DNA from: Spirogloea muscicola
Lineage: Eukaryota; Streptophyta; Zygnematophyceae; Spirogloeales; Spirogloeaceae
Length of the DNA: 25,971 bases
Assembly (NCBI GenBank): GCA_009602725.1
Contig: WELB01000250.1
Location: 146,457-172,427 of the forward strand
Direction of reading: 5' to 3'
This document shows positions 8,640 through 17,401 of the stretch, in pieces. Both the position numbers and the translations under genes were made by a program. The stretch's first letter is position 1. Each line of letters opens with the position of its first letter. Below the pieces are notes generated by a model. That model ran no database searches and had not been told where the DNA came from. It saw only the letters and a list, made by a program, of their open reading frames with translations.

Positions 8640-8940
8640 CTGCTCAACTTTAAGGGGACTTGCAGTGTCTGCTCGACTGAACCTTCATTGACCACCGGTT
8701 CACTTCACGTGATCATCCACGAGCGGATGGATTAGCAGAACGCATAGTGCAAATCAGTAAACGTGGTCTGACAACATGTGCACTATGCAAGCGCATGGAA
8801 AGGTGGGTTGACTACATGACCGGGGTGTCGATGGATTACGGAATGTCCACACATGATTCTCGTTGTTCACCTATTGTCTGACTTTTTCCACTATGGACGT
8901 CATTCTACCGTTCCTATTTGTCTTTATGCTGGCAAGCGAG
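8640..8940 (+). pseudogene. Ty3/gypsy integrase remnant
   Basis: The sequence reads FTSRDHPRADGLAERIVQIS (from about 8699), which corresponds to the conserved integrase block with the catalytic glutamate (typically HPQTDGQxERxN). Further on, WVDYMTGVSMDYGMSTHDSR then SPIV, a stop, and LFPLWTSFYRSY corresponds to the end of the rve core (typically YN...H.STG.SPF.L.YG..P). The first catalytic aspartates are not recoverable. It is part of the same decayed element as 7224-7815. Confidence 0.65.
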
Positions 8941-9269
8941 GTGGTTGATGAAGATAAACCTGACAAGTAGCTCGAATTTTCTACTGAAACTCGGGAACAA
9001 ATCCAAAAGACATGTACCAACTGCTCGGCGATCTGCGCATAGCTCAACATTGCGATACTCAACGGTAGGCCACTACTTGTAGTATTTGTAGTGGTGGATA
9101 CAAACCATACCCTCTGACTATTGGGATCAACGATTGTGTGTATCATAGGGTGAAATATTCAGATGCCTTGTATGCTTCTAGAGGTCCATCGATACAAGAA
9201 GGAAGTGCTGGTAACAACACTCCAGGTGTCAACAGCCTTCGGGGATCCTGCAATAATCCAAATCATTTC

Positions 9270-9490
9270 CAGTATACTACACCGTGTCATATTACCCACA
9301 TTGATCATATGATAGGTCTGAATACAACAGGGTTTTTGTTGCATCGGTCATGCGAACTCTGTCATCAAGAAACCAGTCTGCCGTGATGGTCTTGTGTTCA
9401 GAGTGCAACAAAGGATCACGTACTCATCGTTTAACACCACCCCTTGAAACCATACCTACAGACGACAGATTTTGCAGTTCTTGTTTGGAT
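9270..9490 (+). pseudogene. degenerate PHD finger at the gypsy C-terminus
   Basis: CELCHQ (9351-9368) supplies the first C-x2-C pair. In another frame, MVLCSECNKGSRTH (from 9386), LTPPLETIPTDDRFCSSC supplies the rest of a PHD-type C4HC3 zinc finger. Typical PHD text is MLLCDxCxxGxHxxCLxPPLxxxPxxxWxCxxC. The cysteine expected after THx is an arginine and the tryptophan is replaced. Together with the frameshift, this means the finger is broken. It follows the integrase remnant in the same orientation, so I infer it was the C-terminal chromatin-reading module of the gypsy Pol. Confidence 0.65.
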
Positions 9491-9739
9491 GCTGACCCGA
9501 TACTTGGACCTCAGTCAGGACTCACAGTTGGGGGGAGGGCGGGGGGTTGGGGGGTCATCCTGAGAATCGATATCACAAGCTCTCAGTGAACCACGTCGTC
9601 GTTTCTGCTACATTGTTACCACTTTCTATTTGATCGTGTTTCCAAGTAATCTAGTATCTGATTGTATCTTTTCTATTTTTTAGACTTGCTTTTGTATTAC
9701 ATGTTCTGACACATCACCCAAATGCCTACTGATCTGACC
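9491..9739. other. end of gypsy remnant; G-rich tract and AT-rich stretch
   Basis: A G-rich tract (9530-9554) has four runs of three to six guanines separated by one or two bases, fitting a plus-strand G-quadruplex. From 9590 to 9715 the sequence is unusually AT-rich for this window, with long T runs. It could be the remains of a 3' LTR or untranslated region, but I cannot pair it with a second LTR. Confidence 0.4.
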
Positions 9740-10598
9740 TCTCGACATACTATGGCAGTCGACGCCTTCTGGCACAACAAACTTTCGACTCGGCGGCGGC
9801 CTCGGGTGCCGCCTACTGGCTCGCCTGTCCCGAGCGGCTCTTCTGGGATGCTGGGCCTCACTGCCCTCTACCATCTCCAGCCGCTTCACCCGGAGGGATC
9901 AGGCTGTCCTAGCACCCGCCACAGCGGGAGTGGAACTCCAGCTCTCCCCCTCCGCCACACGACGTGATCTCCTACGCTTCTACCATCACTGGCGGAGGGC
10001 CGTGCAGACTCTGTGGCATGGGCATGCTGTTCCAACGGAAAAGCACAGTCCCATCACACACATGCTGAGGACAGCAGGCTGCCTCTGAGCTGACGGGAAT
10101 GCTCCAAGGACGACGGACGCAATCTTATCCGGATCCTTTCCATAAGCTCCACGCGGGCGTCCAGAGTGGTTGAGATCTCTTCCAACATACGAGTCCCTCC
10201 GGCTCCCAAACGATTCGCTTCGCACAGCAATGCATCAGCACCTCGGCCTACGCCCCTTTGCTTGGATGGCATCCGCTAGTGCGAGTGTGGTCACATTGTT
10301 GACGTTGAGATTGCTCTGGCTGCGCACATGCTGAGGTGTGTCGAGCGTGGGCTGGCACAATGCCGTTCACAATCTACTCAGTGATGCTATGTTTGGCATC
10401 GTGCGCGAGGCCAGGTATCATCCGGCACTGGAGGTGTTTGGCATCACGCCGGTCCCCGACAGATGCGGCAAGCCATACGTGCTGCGTCTGGACGTGGTCG
10501 CCACCCTCCGAAGCGGGGGGCCTCGCTTGCTCCTGGACGTGGTACTCATCGACGCATTCAGAGCTGGAGCACCCAACTCAATTGTGCCTGGCTGGCCA
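9740..10598 (+). pseudogene. REL LINE family B: zinc knuckle and endonuclease remnant
   Basis: From 10280 to 10339 the frame encodes a C-X-C-X12-H-X3-C knuckle (CECG...ALAAHMLRC), identical in spacing to that of family A. After a frameshift come GWHNAVHNLLSDAMFG, LEVFGITPVPDRCGKPYVLR and LDVVATLRSGGPRLLLDVVL. This is the REL segment, with the two catalytic-type aspartates 14 residues apart, as in family A. Upstream (9740-10270) there is LINE-like but badly decayed sequence (for example DSAAASGAAYWLACPERLFW) with stops and shifts. The copy ends at about 10598, where it meets the minus-strand family A element tail-first. Confidence 0.7.
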
Positions 10599-11279
10599 CT
10601 CGATGGCTTGCCGGGCAAGCCGCTGGAGGAGATCCAACCAGCCACTGCCGAAGGCCCCATGTACATCAATGGCCAGGGCCGCGAAGTCATCGCCTGGAGG
10701 GTGGTCAAAGTACTTGCGCTCCTTACTCCGAGCCGCCAAAGCGACAGCGTGCCCGGCGAGCGTCGCCGACTTTGCGGGGTTGGCGGAATTGATGCAATCT
10801 GCAGTCACGACATCCGCGATAATACGTGGGCCTCCTCCGGGCGGGATGGCAACGAGGTCAGCGCGGCGGGTGTGAAGCTGGCCGTCAACGCCCCGCTGGG
10901 TGGGCATGATTGTCGTGACCTCCACTGCCACCTTGTAGCCGGCCTCCAGGAACACACCCTGCATGGCGTCTTGCAGGAGGTCGTGTGAACCTGTCTGCTC
11001 GCCCCCGTGCGCACAGCGGAGCACGTGGGCCGCCAGCGCCGCAGGGTCATCGTGGCGGGCACCGCATTCGCACTGTGGGACCCTGACGAGGCAGGGAGGG
11101 AGGAGGCCCAGGAGCCGGTGGGCCGCCGTCCTGAAAACCTCGTCAAAGATTGTCAGCGCCGCATACAGTGGGAACACTGATAACCACGCCGCCGCCCCGG
11201 GCGAGGAGGCGGACAGGAGCCGGGCGGGCCCTCGAATGTCGTGCGCTGGAAGGAGCTCCACCGCCTGGTCGTAGGCCAC
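10595..11279 (-). pseudogene. LINE C-terminal knuckle and REL endonuclease
   Basis: The open frame from 11279 reads through CECG...LAAHVLRC (knuckle) and GSHDLLQDAM (the R-H-N-like segment). It continues with LHTRRADLVAIPPGGGPRII and ADVVTADC (D-X14-D), then LAARSKERKYFDHP (the lysine segment) and ALAIDVHGAFGSGWLDLLQR. It loses family similarity after RQAIE at the inverted junction. Complete family members (25379-25944) continue for about 65 more residues to LLLLTRGY. The catalytic residues of the REL fold appear intact in this fragment. Confidence 0.85.
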
Positions 11280-11667
11280 TTAGTCCACAGCGCAGTGTAG
11301 CGGGCCTCGGCCCGCAGGTCGGGGGTGTGCGCAAGGTGGATAAACGGATCGACCTGCTTCGACATGTCGGGGTGGGCGGCCAGGAGCCCATCGCGGGCGG
11401 CGCGGAGAGCCGCTCTCCACTTCAGCTACCACCCGCTCCAAGGTGCGGATGCCGTGAGCTTGGAACCACTGGGGGTGGCGACCTGGGCCCAGCTGCCCAG
11501 GTAGGCGGCCTCGCAGACGCGGGCAACTGGGCGGCAGCCCAGACCACCGCGACCAACAGGCAAGCTAGCCTGGAGCAGCGCGGCTGGCGTGGTGAGGAAG
11601 CCGGGGCGTCGGAGGAGAGTGGCAGCGCTCGCCAGAATGCCAGAGTCAAAAGCCGCGTATGCCACCT

Positions 11668-13407
11668 TCACTGCTGGGGAGGGAGGGAGGACGCCGGCCA
11701 AGTAGTGCGGACGCTGGGCAATGCACCTGGCAGCATAGCGGTCGCCAGCTGCATGTCTTGCAGCGTGTGAAGGAGGTCCGCCGGCCGGAGGTGCTCCAGC
11801 AGTCGTGCCTGGAGCTGCTCCACCACAAAGGCTGGGGAGCCTATGGGGGCGCCGAGGAGGGTGAAGCCCCCAGCTGGAGGCTGGCAGCCCGAGGGCAAGC
11901 GTAGGTGGGCTGGCAGGCCCTGTGGAGACCAAGCACTGCATTTGGCTGCACGGATGCCCAGGCCGATCGCGCCCAGCTGCCCTTCGAGGGTGGCAAAGGC
12001 TGCTACGACGTCGTCTGGCGGCCCCACCGGCGTGGTGTCGTCAGCGTACGTGGGAGCGAGGACGCCCGGGTGAGCCGCGACCTTTGCCAGCAACGCACGG
12101 TTGTGAGCCAGCGCGTAGTACAGCCCCGCCAGCGGATCCCCTTGGCGCGCGCCTGTGGAGGAATGGAGGACCTTCACCCCACCGTGCCCAAACCGCCACA
12201 GCAAGTCGCTTGGCTGACCATAGCCCAGCCTGAAGAAGGGTAGGAGGCTGGGGAAGGCCGTCCTCAGCTCCTCGGCGATGACATCCCGGTCTGCGCTGTT
12301 GAATGCATTCTGGACATCTACCGCCAAGGCCATCTAGCCGAGATTCAGGTCCAGGGCGGCCCGGACACCGTGCACGACCACCTCACTGCCGCTCCGCAGC
12401 CCTGCGCCGAACTGGTGGGGCGCCAGGTGTGCCTGGGCCAGCCCCGCGTGCTGTTGCCATAGCGCGCGCCCCACCAGGCGGTTGAGCACTTCACCAACGG
12501 CAATGGGCCTGACCCCCCCATTGGTCTTGCTGAGGGCCAGCAGCGTGCTGGTGCAGAGGACGCCACGGATGCTGGCCGGGACCTGGTCGCGAGCAAGGAG
12601 CTGGCACACCTGGTGGAGCGCCTGGAAGTCACATGGGTCTCCCTCCAGGAAGAGCTCGCGGAGATGCTCGGTGAGCATGTGTGACGGACCTCCAGCGGCT
12701 GCGCGGCGGCTGCTCTGCAACGCCTGCCAAAGAGCGTCGGTGTCGAGGGCCACCTCCTCTGGCAGTGCGAAGGTAGCCAGCCACGGAGGCAGGGGGGAGC
12801 GGGCCTCAGGGTGCAGGACTCCAGGGCCGCCCATGTGGCTGCGGTGGCTGGCGCCAGCACCGAGTAGTCCAGGGCCTGGACTGCCCCTGGACAACTCGCC
12901 CGCATGACCAAAGCGCAATGCCCGGCGGACATTGGCGGCCCTGTCTGGCGCTGCCCGCTCATCACCTCTATTTGCTGCCGAGGCTGCCACCGCTGCGTCG
13001 TGGCGCCCAAGAAGCTCCTCCCAATGGCCGCTCTCGAACAACTGGACGCGCTCCAGGAGGGGCTGCTGGCCCTGCCGGCGGCCGTCGTGGGGGGCGCGCC
13101 CGAGCAGCAGCCGGGGAAAGAGGAAGAACAGCTTCCAAGCCGCCTCGTCCCGGTGGTCTCGGACAATCCGCTGCATCGCCGGGCGGAGCGCACGACGAAT
13201 GTGCGGGAGCACCCCGCTGGGCACATGGCGGAGGAGCGGGAGGGCTGCCTGGCGGTGGACGGCAGCCAGGTCGAGGCCGGCCAGCCACTGCCAGTGCTGA
13301 GGCGTGGGAGGGGTTGGCGCGGGAGGGACTGGCCTGCCTGGTCCGCCCCGACGGCCGCCCGCAGCCGCTGCGCTCCGTGTCTGCTCCGCACGATTGTTGC
13401 GGCTCTC
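11668..13407 (-). pseudogene. LINE reverse transcriptase domain, split by TAG
   Basis: One frame runs from beyond 13407 to 12337 and, after a single TAG at 12334-12336, continues to 11668. RT blocks seen in order are NGGVRPIAVGEVLNRLVGRA (blocks 1-2), LAVDVQNAFNSADRD (block A, first catalytic Asp), STGARQGDPLAGLYYAL (block B) and TYADDT (block C, 12051-12034). The stop falls just before block A, where a tryptophan codon is a plausible ancestor (TGG to TAG). The RT core is otherwise well preserved, suggesting this copy is not very old. Confidence 0.85.
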
Positions 13408-14224
13408 ACAGGCGCGTGCATGGTTGGCCCTGCATGACCGCGTGGTGAAGGTCGTCTGGCAGAACTGGCACAGCAGGTAGTCGGACGAGTGAGGTGGGGG
13501 CGAGGGCGGTGAAGCTGGTGCGGTCGGTGCAGGCGGAGGAAGCGGTGACGAGGGCGGCGTCGCAGGCCAATGGCGGGGGGCAGGGTGGCTCGAGAGGCGG
13601 GATGGTGGATGGCTGGGAAGGTGGCAGCGCAGGCGGGGGGAGTGGCGACGAGGTCGAGGCGGGTGACTAGCTCAGCGGGGGTGGACTCTGGGGGGGCGGT
13701 GGCGGCGGTGACGGCGACGGTGGTGACAGCGGCGGCGGCGACAGCGGTGGGGACGGCGACTGGGCGGGAGGCGATGTATGCTCCTCCATGGCCTGCTCCT
13801 GGGGTGAGGCTGCCAGGACCGTGGCGATGGGGTTGCAAGCTGCGGCGGCCACACCGGGCGTCGTGCCGGCGGGGCTGGGATACCCCTTGCAATGCTTCCG
13901 GTGCATGGAGACACCGCGAGGAGTTGCGAAGTCCCGCGGGCAGGTTGGGCACTGCGCGCGCGCGGGCGCCTCAGGCGGGGATGACGGCGGCGGAAGAAGT
14001 GGGGGGCTGCGGCGAAGGTGGCGTGTTGACGGCATCGAGGGCGGAGAGGAGGAGGAGCCTTTGCGCCCAAGCGAACTTGGCCGGGGGGGTACTCTGGGCT
14101 CCCGCTCCGGCGACGGCGCCCAGAACGCGCGGGTGGGGCGGCGGCGGGCGGCGCGGCGGCGACGGGGGCGGCGGTGGCGGGAGCACCTTCCAGCTGCGCT
14201 TGCTACTCCATTGAAGCCTTGCAT
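13408..14224 (-). pseudogene. LINE N-terminal zinc-finger region
   Basis: From the ATG at 14222-14224 the frame runs 185 codons. It is arginine-rich, then serine/proline-rich, and carries a finger C-P-T-C...H-R-K-H-C at 13951-13889. The codons after it are a PPPSP-type low-complexity run, and the frame stops near 13667. The second finger C-Q-F-C...H-A-R-A-C (13470-13408) lies in the frame of the downstream RT, so one shift separates the two. Paired N-terminal fingers in REL elements are thought to bind target DNA. Confidence 0.7.
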
Positions 14225-15039
14225 GTGCAGTCTGTGTGGAGGGCAAAAGCATGGCCGTAGTTTTCAACAACCCATTTCCAGGAGTATGATTCTCTGTCAC
14301 ACGACATTGTAGCCATCCTGATGCATGTGAAAGTGGTACATTTCCTGGCTCTGAAGAGAATTAAGAGCAGAATTCACCACAGCTTTCATTAGCCCAAGAG
14401 TGGGAGCCATGCCCTCCCTGTTAGTGGACTGCTTGTCGGATAGAAGGACTTACTAGCATCCCAGTGAGACACACTCGTGGTCATGATCGTAGTAGTCATA
14501 AACTGGTGGGGGCTCTGTGTTGTAATCATAGCCTGGATAGTTGGGGTCTGCAATAGGTGGGGCTCTGCTATCAATTGAGTCGCAGAGAATATGGTCTGGC
14601 TTGTTCTTGACTGCTGTGCAGACTCCTTTCCTGTAAGACGATTTTCAGAATCGAGGATCGACTTAAGGTTGAGCAGAGAGACTGCCATTTGCTTCAGCAG
14701 AATCCTGAAATGTAAGTCTAGAGATGTATACAAGTGTCATCTAACATACGAAGCCTCTGCATCCAGTACTTTGCAATTTGACAAGCTGGACAAGAATAGT
14801 GGAGGTGCTCTCACTAACTTGCAAACTTTCTCCATGCACTGGCTTGAGCACGACGTGTTGTCTGGGCTGGTGAATACTTTAGTACCACAGAAGCCATTCC
14901 CACTGCAATGTGATACCGTTTTCCAGAGCTAGCTCAATTCCTGTCTTTGCTTACGGGACCAGATTGCCTTTCTCATGTAGCTTGATTCTACTAGCTCCTC
15001 AAGGACTGGAGTCTACAGTAAGTTATGGAGGGCCCGTGT
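14225..15039. other. lower-GC stretch without a recognised gene
   Basis: This is the 5' flank of the family A element. Open frames are short (up to about 114 codons) on both strands and none resembles a known family. No RNA gene or repeat is seen. Confidence 0.4.
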
Positions 15040-15343
15040 GGCCACGTACAAAGGCAAGTACATTGACATATGTACATCACCTGCTGCTAAGCTAACCCGC
15101 TCAGTAACCACGAGTCAGCGCAGAGGTCGCTATCTGACGGGAATTGATATCAAGGATAGGAGCAAGAAAGCAAATGACATGAAAGGAAGGGAGTGGAGCA
15201 GCACCTGCAGTAGTTTGTCTTGCAGTTTGGCAGAGAGGTAGAGTTGCACAAGGTCTTGTTGTTTGCAAAGACAACAGTATAGCAGCCCCCAGTGCTGAGC
15301 AAAGAGAGCCACAGTGATATTCAGTAAGCACACTGCTGCTCAC
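15040..15343 (-). mobile_element. family B LINE 3' end
   Basis: On the minus strand the frame ends IATSALTRGY-stop at about 15101, followed by GCGGGTTAGC and a tail with GTACTTGCCTTTGTACGTGGCC (15060-15040). The same ending and tail words occur at 541-985 and 21690-21990. Upstream of the last 10 residues the protein no longer resembles the family, so only the very end of the LINE is supported. Confidence 0.55.
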
Positions 15344-15992
15344 CTCCGAATGAAGCAGCTTGACAGAAGTAACAGAATAGTCGAAATTGAGTTTAGCCTG
15401 TTAAAAGTACTTACATGAAGTTGTAGAAGCATCCATGATCTGACCTACACAGAGCTTTGAGACCTACGCCATGACATGGTATTGGATGTGTGCTGGTGAT
15501 GTGATGAGGGGAGTCTCGCAGCACACTACAAGCTCATGCTTGGTAGTAGCATCTATATTCAACTGTTGCAAGTAAGATGGTAGCAACCAGCATTCCACTG
15601 AGGATTCACTGGGGGATCATCCGATGGAATAGCAGTATAGCGGTATAGCAGCCCCCAGTGCTGAGCCAAGAGAGACACACTTATCATCAGTAAGCAATCT
15701 GCTGTTCACCAGTGCATGAAGCAGCATGACAGAAGTAACAGAACAGTCGGAAATATGTTCAGCCTTATTGAAGTATTAACATGACGTTGTAGAAACATCC
15801 AGGATCTGACCTACACAGAGCTTGGAGACCTACGCCATGACATGGCATTGAATGTGTGCTGGTGTTGTGAAAAGAGTCTCGAAGCACACTACAAGCTCAT
15901 GCTTGGTAGTAGCATCTATGTTCACCTGTTGCAAGTAAGATGGTAGCATACGGGATGCCACTGAAGATTTAGTGGGGGATCATCCGATGGAA
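15281..15992. repeat. tandem direct duplication, about 365-bp period
   Basis: The unit from AGCAGCCCCCAGTGCTGAGC at 15281 to GGGGGATCATCCGATGGAA at 15629 is repeated from 15647 to about 15992. Landmarks are shared in order: GACAGAAGTAACAGAA, ATCTGACCTACACAGAGCTT, GAGACCTACGCCATGACATG, CTACAAGCTCATGCTTGGTA. Copies differ by scattered substitutions and small indels (about 85-90 percent alike by eye). There is no open reading frame of note, so the unit is probably non-coding. Confidence 0.85.
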
Positions 15993-17132
15993 AGGCATTC
16001 TTGCACGGTCTTCCAGGATGCAGAAAGGCTGTGCAAGTGCCATTCCTGCAGACAAACAGAAGTGAATTTACATGGACAAGCACATCTCTTCATGGTCAGG
16101 CTGCCGCGTTAAAGAATGATGGTCAATCTAGACTCGTACACATGGTTTGGCAAGTCACATGTGACTTGCAAAGGGACATGGCAACGTACTGCAACATTAC
16201 ATCAATGTCGCAGTGGGATGAGATGCTGCATTTGCAATGAACGACCTGCAGAGATGATCTTGGCATTGGTCAAAAGCTCCAGAACAGAGGGCACCATCAA
16301 TTGCTTGCTGTGTCACGCAACTTCCCTTCCTGCAGCAGACGGATGAACCTGTCAATACTTTCATCCACTCCTATGAAGCGAAAGTCGACTCCACCTCAGA
16401 GAACACCTAGCAACTCAGGGAAAACACTAGTCCATTCTGCAAGCTTGCGACCAACCTTTTGACACGGCATCTTTGTTCCACGACATGCATAAGTGGTTTG
16501 TCAAATAAATCACTCATTCCTTGTACTCAAGCATGGCAAGACGGCTGAGCACATAGCCACAGCAAATCTGTTGCTCATCACATCTATGTGCTAAGCAAGT
16601 CTCAGTAAGCCTGCTTGCATGTCTGCGCGTCAAGTAAGAGGCAGTCAAGTACCCATCACAAGAAAGTTCCTGCTGGCAGAACTGAGGATCATCACGCCAA
16701 ACAGGTGGGTAATATACGGGGTATATCCAGCAAGGGCTTTGTGCAGGCTGGAAGACATGCACGCATCTCCCCCTCCTGCAGCATCATGCGCACACAGAGG
16801 TCAGGTCTTCATAAGGAGCCATTTCCAGAGGGCCTGCTTTGAGCTGATACGGTCTGGGTTGCGCTAGAAATATATGCACGCATCAAGCATATCTCAGATT
16901 TATTTTTGGTATACATGTGAGGAGAAGTCCTTGCTCACCTGCATACAACGGAAGCACAGTCGGAATCGGCGAAATCTACGTCATTGGGGCATTGTGTGGT
17001 ACTTCCTTCTGTGGTGCACTCAGCTGCCAAGACACAACAAAGTGAGGGAGCTGCCATGTCATGCAGATTTGAAGGCCAGGACCTGTTTATAGAGCTGGTG
17101 CAAACTCTGGCTACACCTTCCAAATGTGAGTG
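15993..17132. other. unassigned, lower-GC region
   Basis: No gene is recognised. A 20-bp perfect palindrome (GCAAGTCACATGTGACTTGC) lies at 16150-16169. Short open frames of up to 82 codons show no family resemblance. An N at 17133 marks an unresolved base at the border with the next LINE fragment. Confidence 0.4.
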
Positions 17133-17133
17133 N

Positions 17134-17337
17134 CCGCGCTGGTCGCGCCCTTGCAGCAGCCTCTGGCTTGCGCAGCGGGGTTGCTCTTCCTCCCCTCAGC
17201 TCATCTGACTTCCTACTGCTGACACGGGGGTATTGAGGGCGCCCTGTCTGCCTAGCCTTTGGCTCCGTCATGAACACCTGTATGCATCTGGCTGGCATTT
17301 CACAGCCGATTCTTTCATATCAGCAGCCGCTTTCTCC
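17134..17337 (+). mobile_element. REL LINE 3' end upstream of the Root_cap gene
   Basis: The frame RAGRALAAASGLRSGVALPP then SSDFLLLTRGY and a TGA stop (ending at about 17236) is the family C-terminus. It is followed by about 100 bp of tail (GGCGCCCTGTCTGCC..., GGCTGGCATTTCACAGCC, TATCAGCAGCCGCTTT) that is nearly identical to the solo insert at 6248-6348. The tail ends about 65 bp before the Root_cap start codon, so the LINE end probably forms part of that gene's promoter or 5' leader. The left edge coincides with the N base. Confidence 0.8.
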
Positions 17338-17401
17338 ACCTCGGCCTGCCCTTTCACTCACCTCCCGGCTCTTTCTCTCGCCGTCGCCCCACTCCGCCAC
17401 C

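Larger units (their letters stand above)
10595..14224 (-). mobile_element. REL-type non-LTR retrotransposon, family A, longest copy
   Basis: This is the fullest LINE copy, read leftwards from 14224. In order: a proline-rich region with a C-X2-C-X12-H-X3-C finger (13951-13889); a second finger of identical spacing (13470-13408); an N-terminal RT region; RT; a thumb-like region (LPVGRGGLGCRP); a C-X-C-X12-H-X3-C knuckle (11072-11013); and a restriction-like endonuclease. This matches R2/NeSL/Utopia-type elements, which nick DNA with the REL domain and copy their RNA at the nick. The copy is dead: the fingers are in different frames, a TAG splits the RT (12334-12336), there are further shifts near 11700, 11400 and 11280, and the 3' end is lost at an inverted junction near 10598. 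Confidence 0.85.

Noticed and set aside
12345-13952. 535-codon open frame on the minus strand
   Set aside because: It is serine-, arginine- and alanine-rich with no domain. The true RT frame is a different one over the same bases and carries the conserved RT blocks.
13570-14214. 214-codon plus-strand open frame rich in Gly/Ala/Arg
   Set aside because: It is antisense to the LINE N-terminal zinc-finger region and is low complexity arising from CCG/GGC triplet runs.
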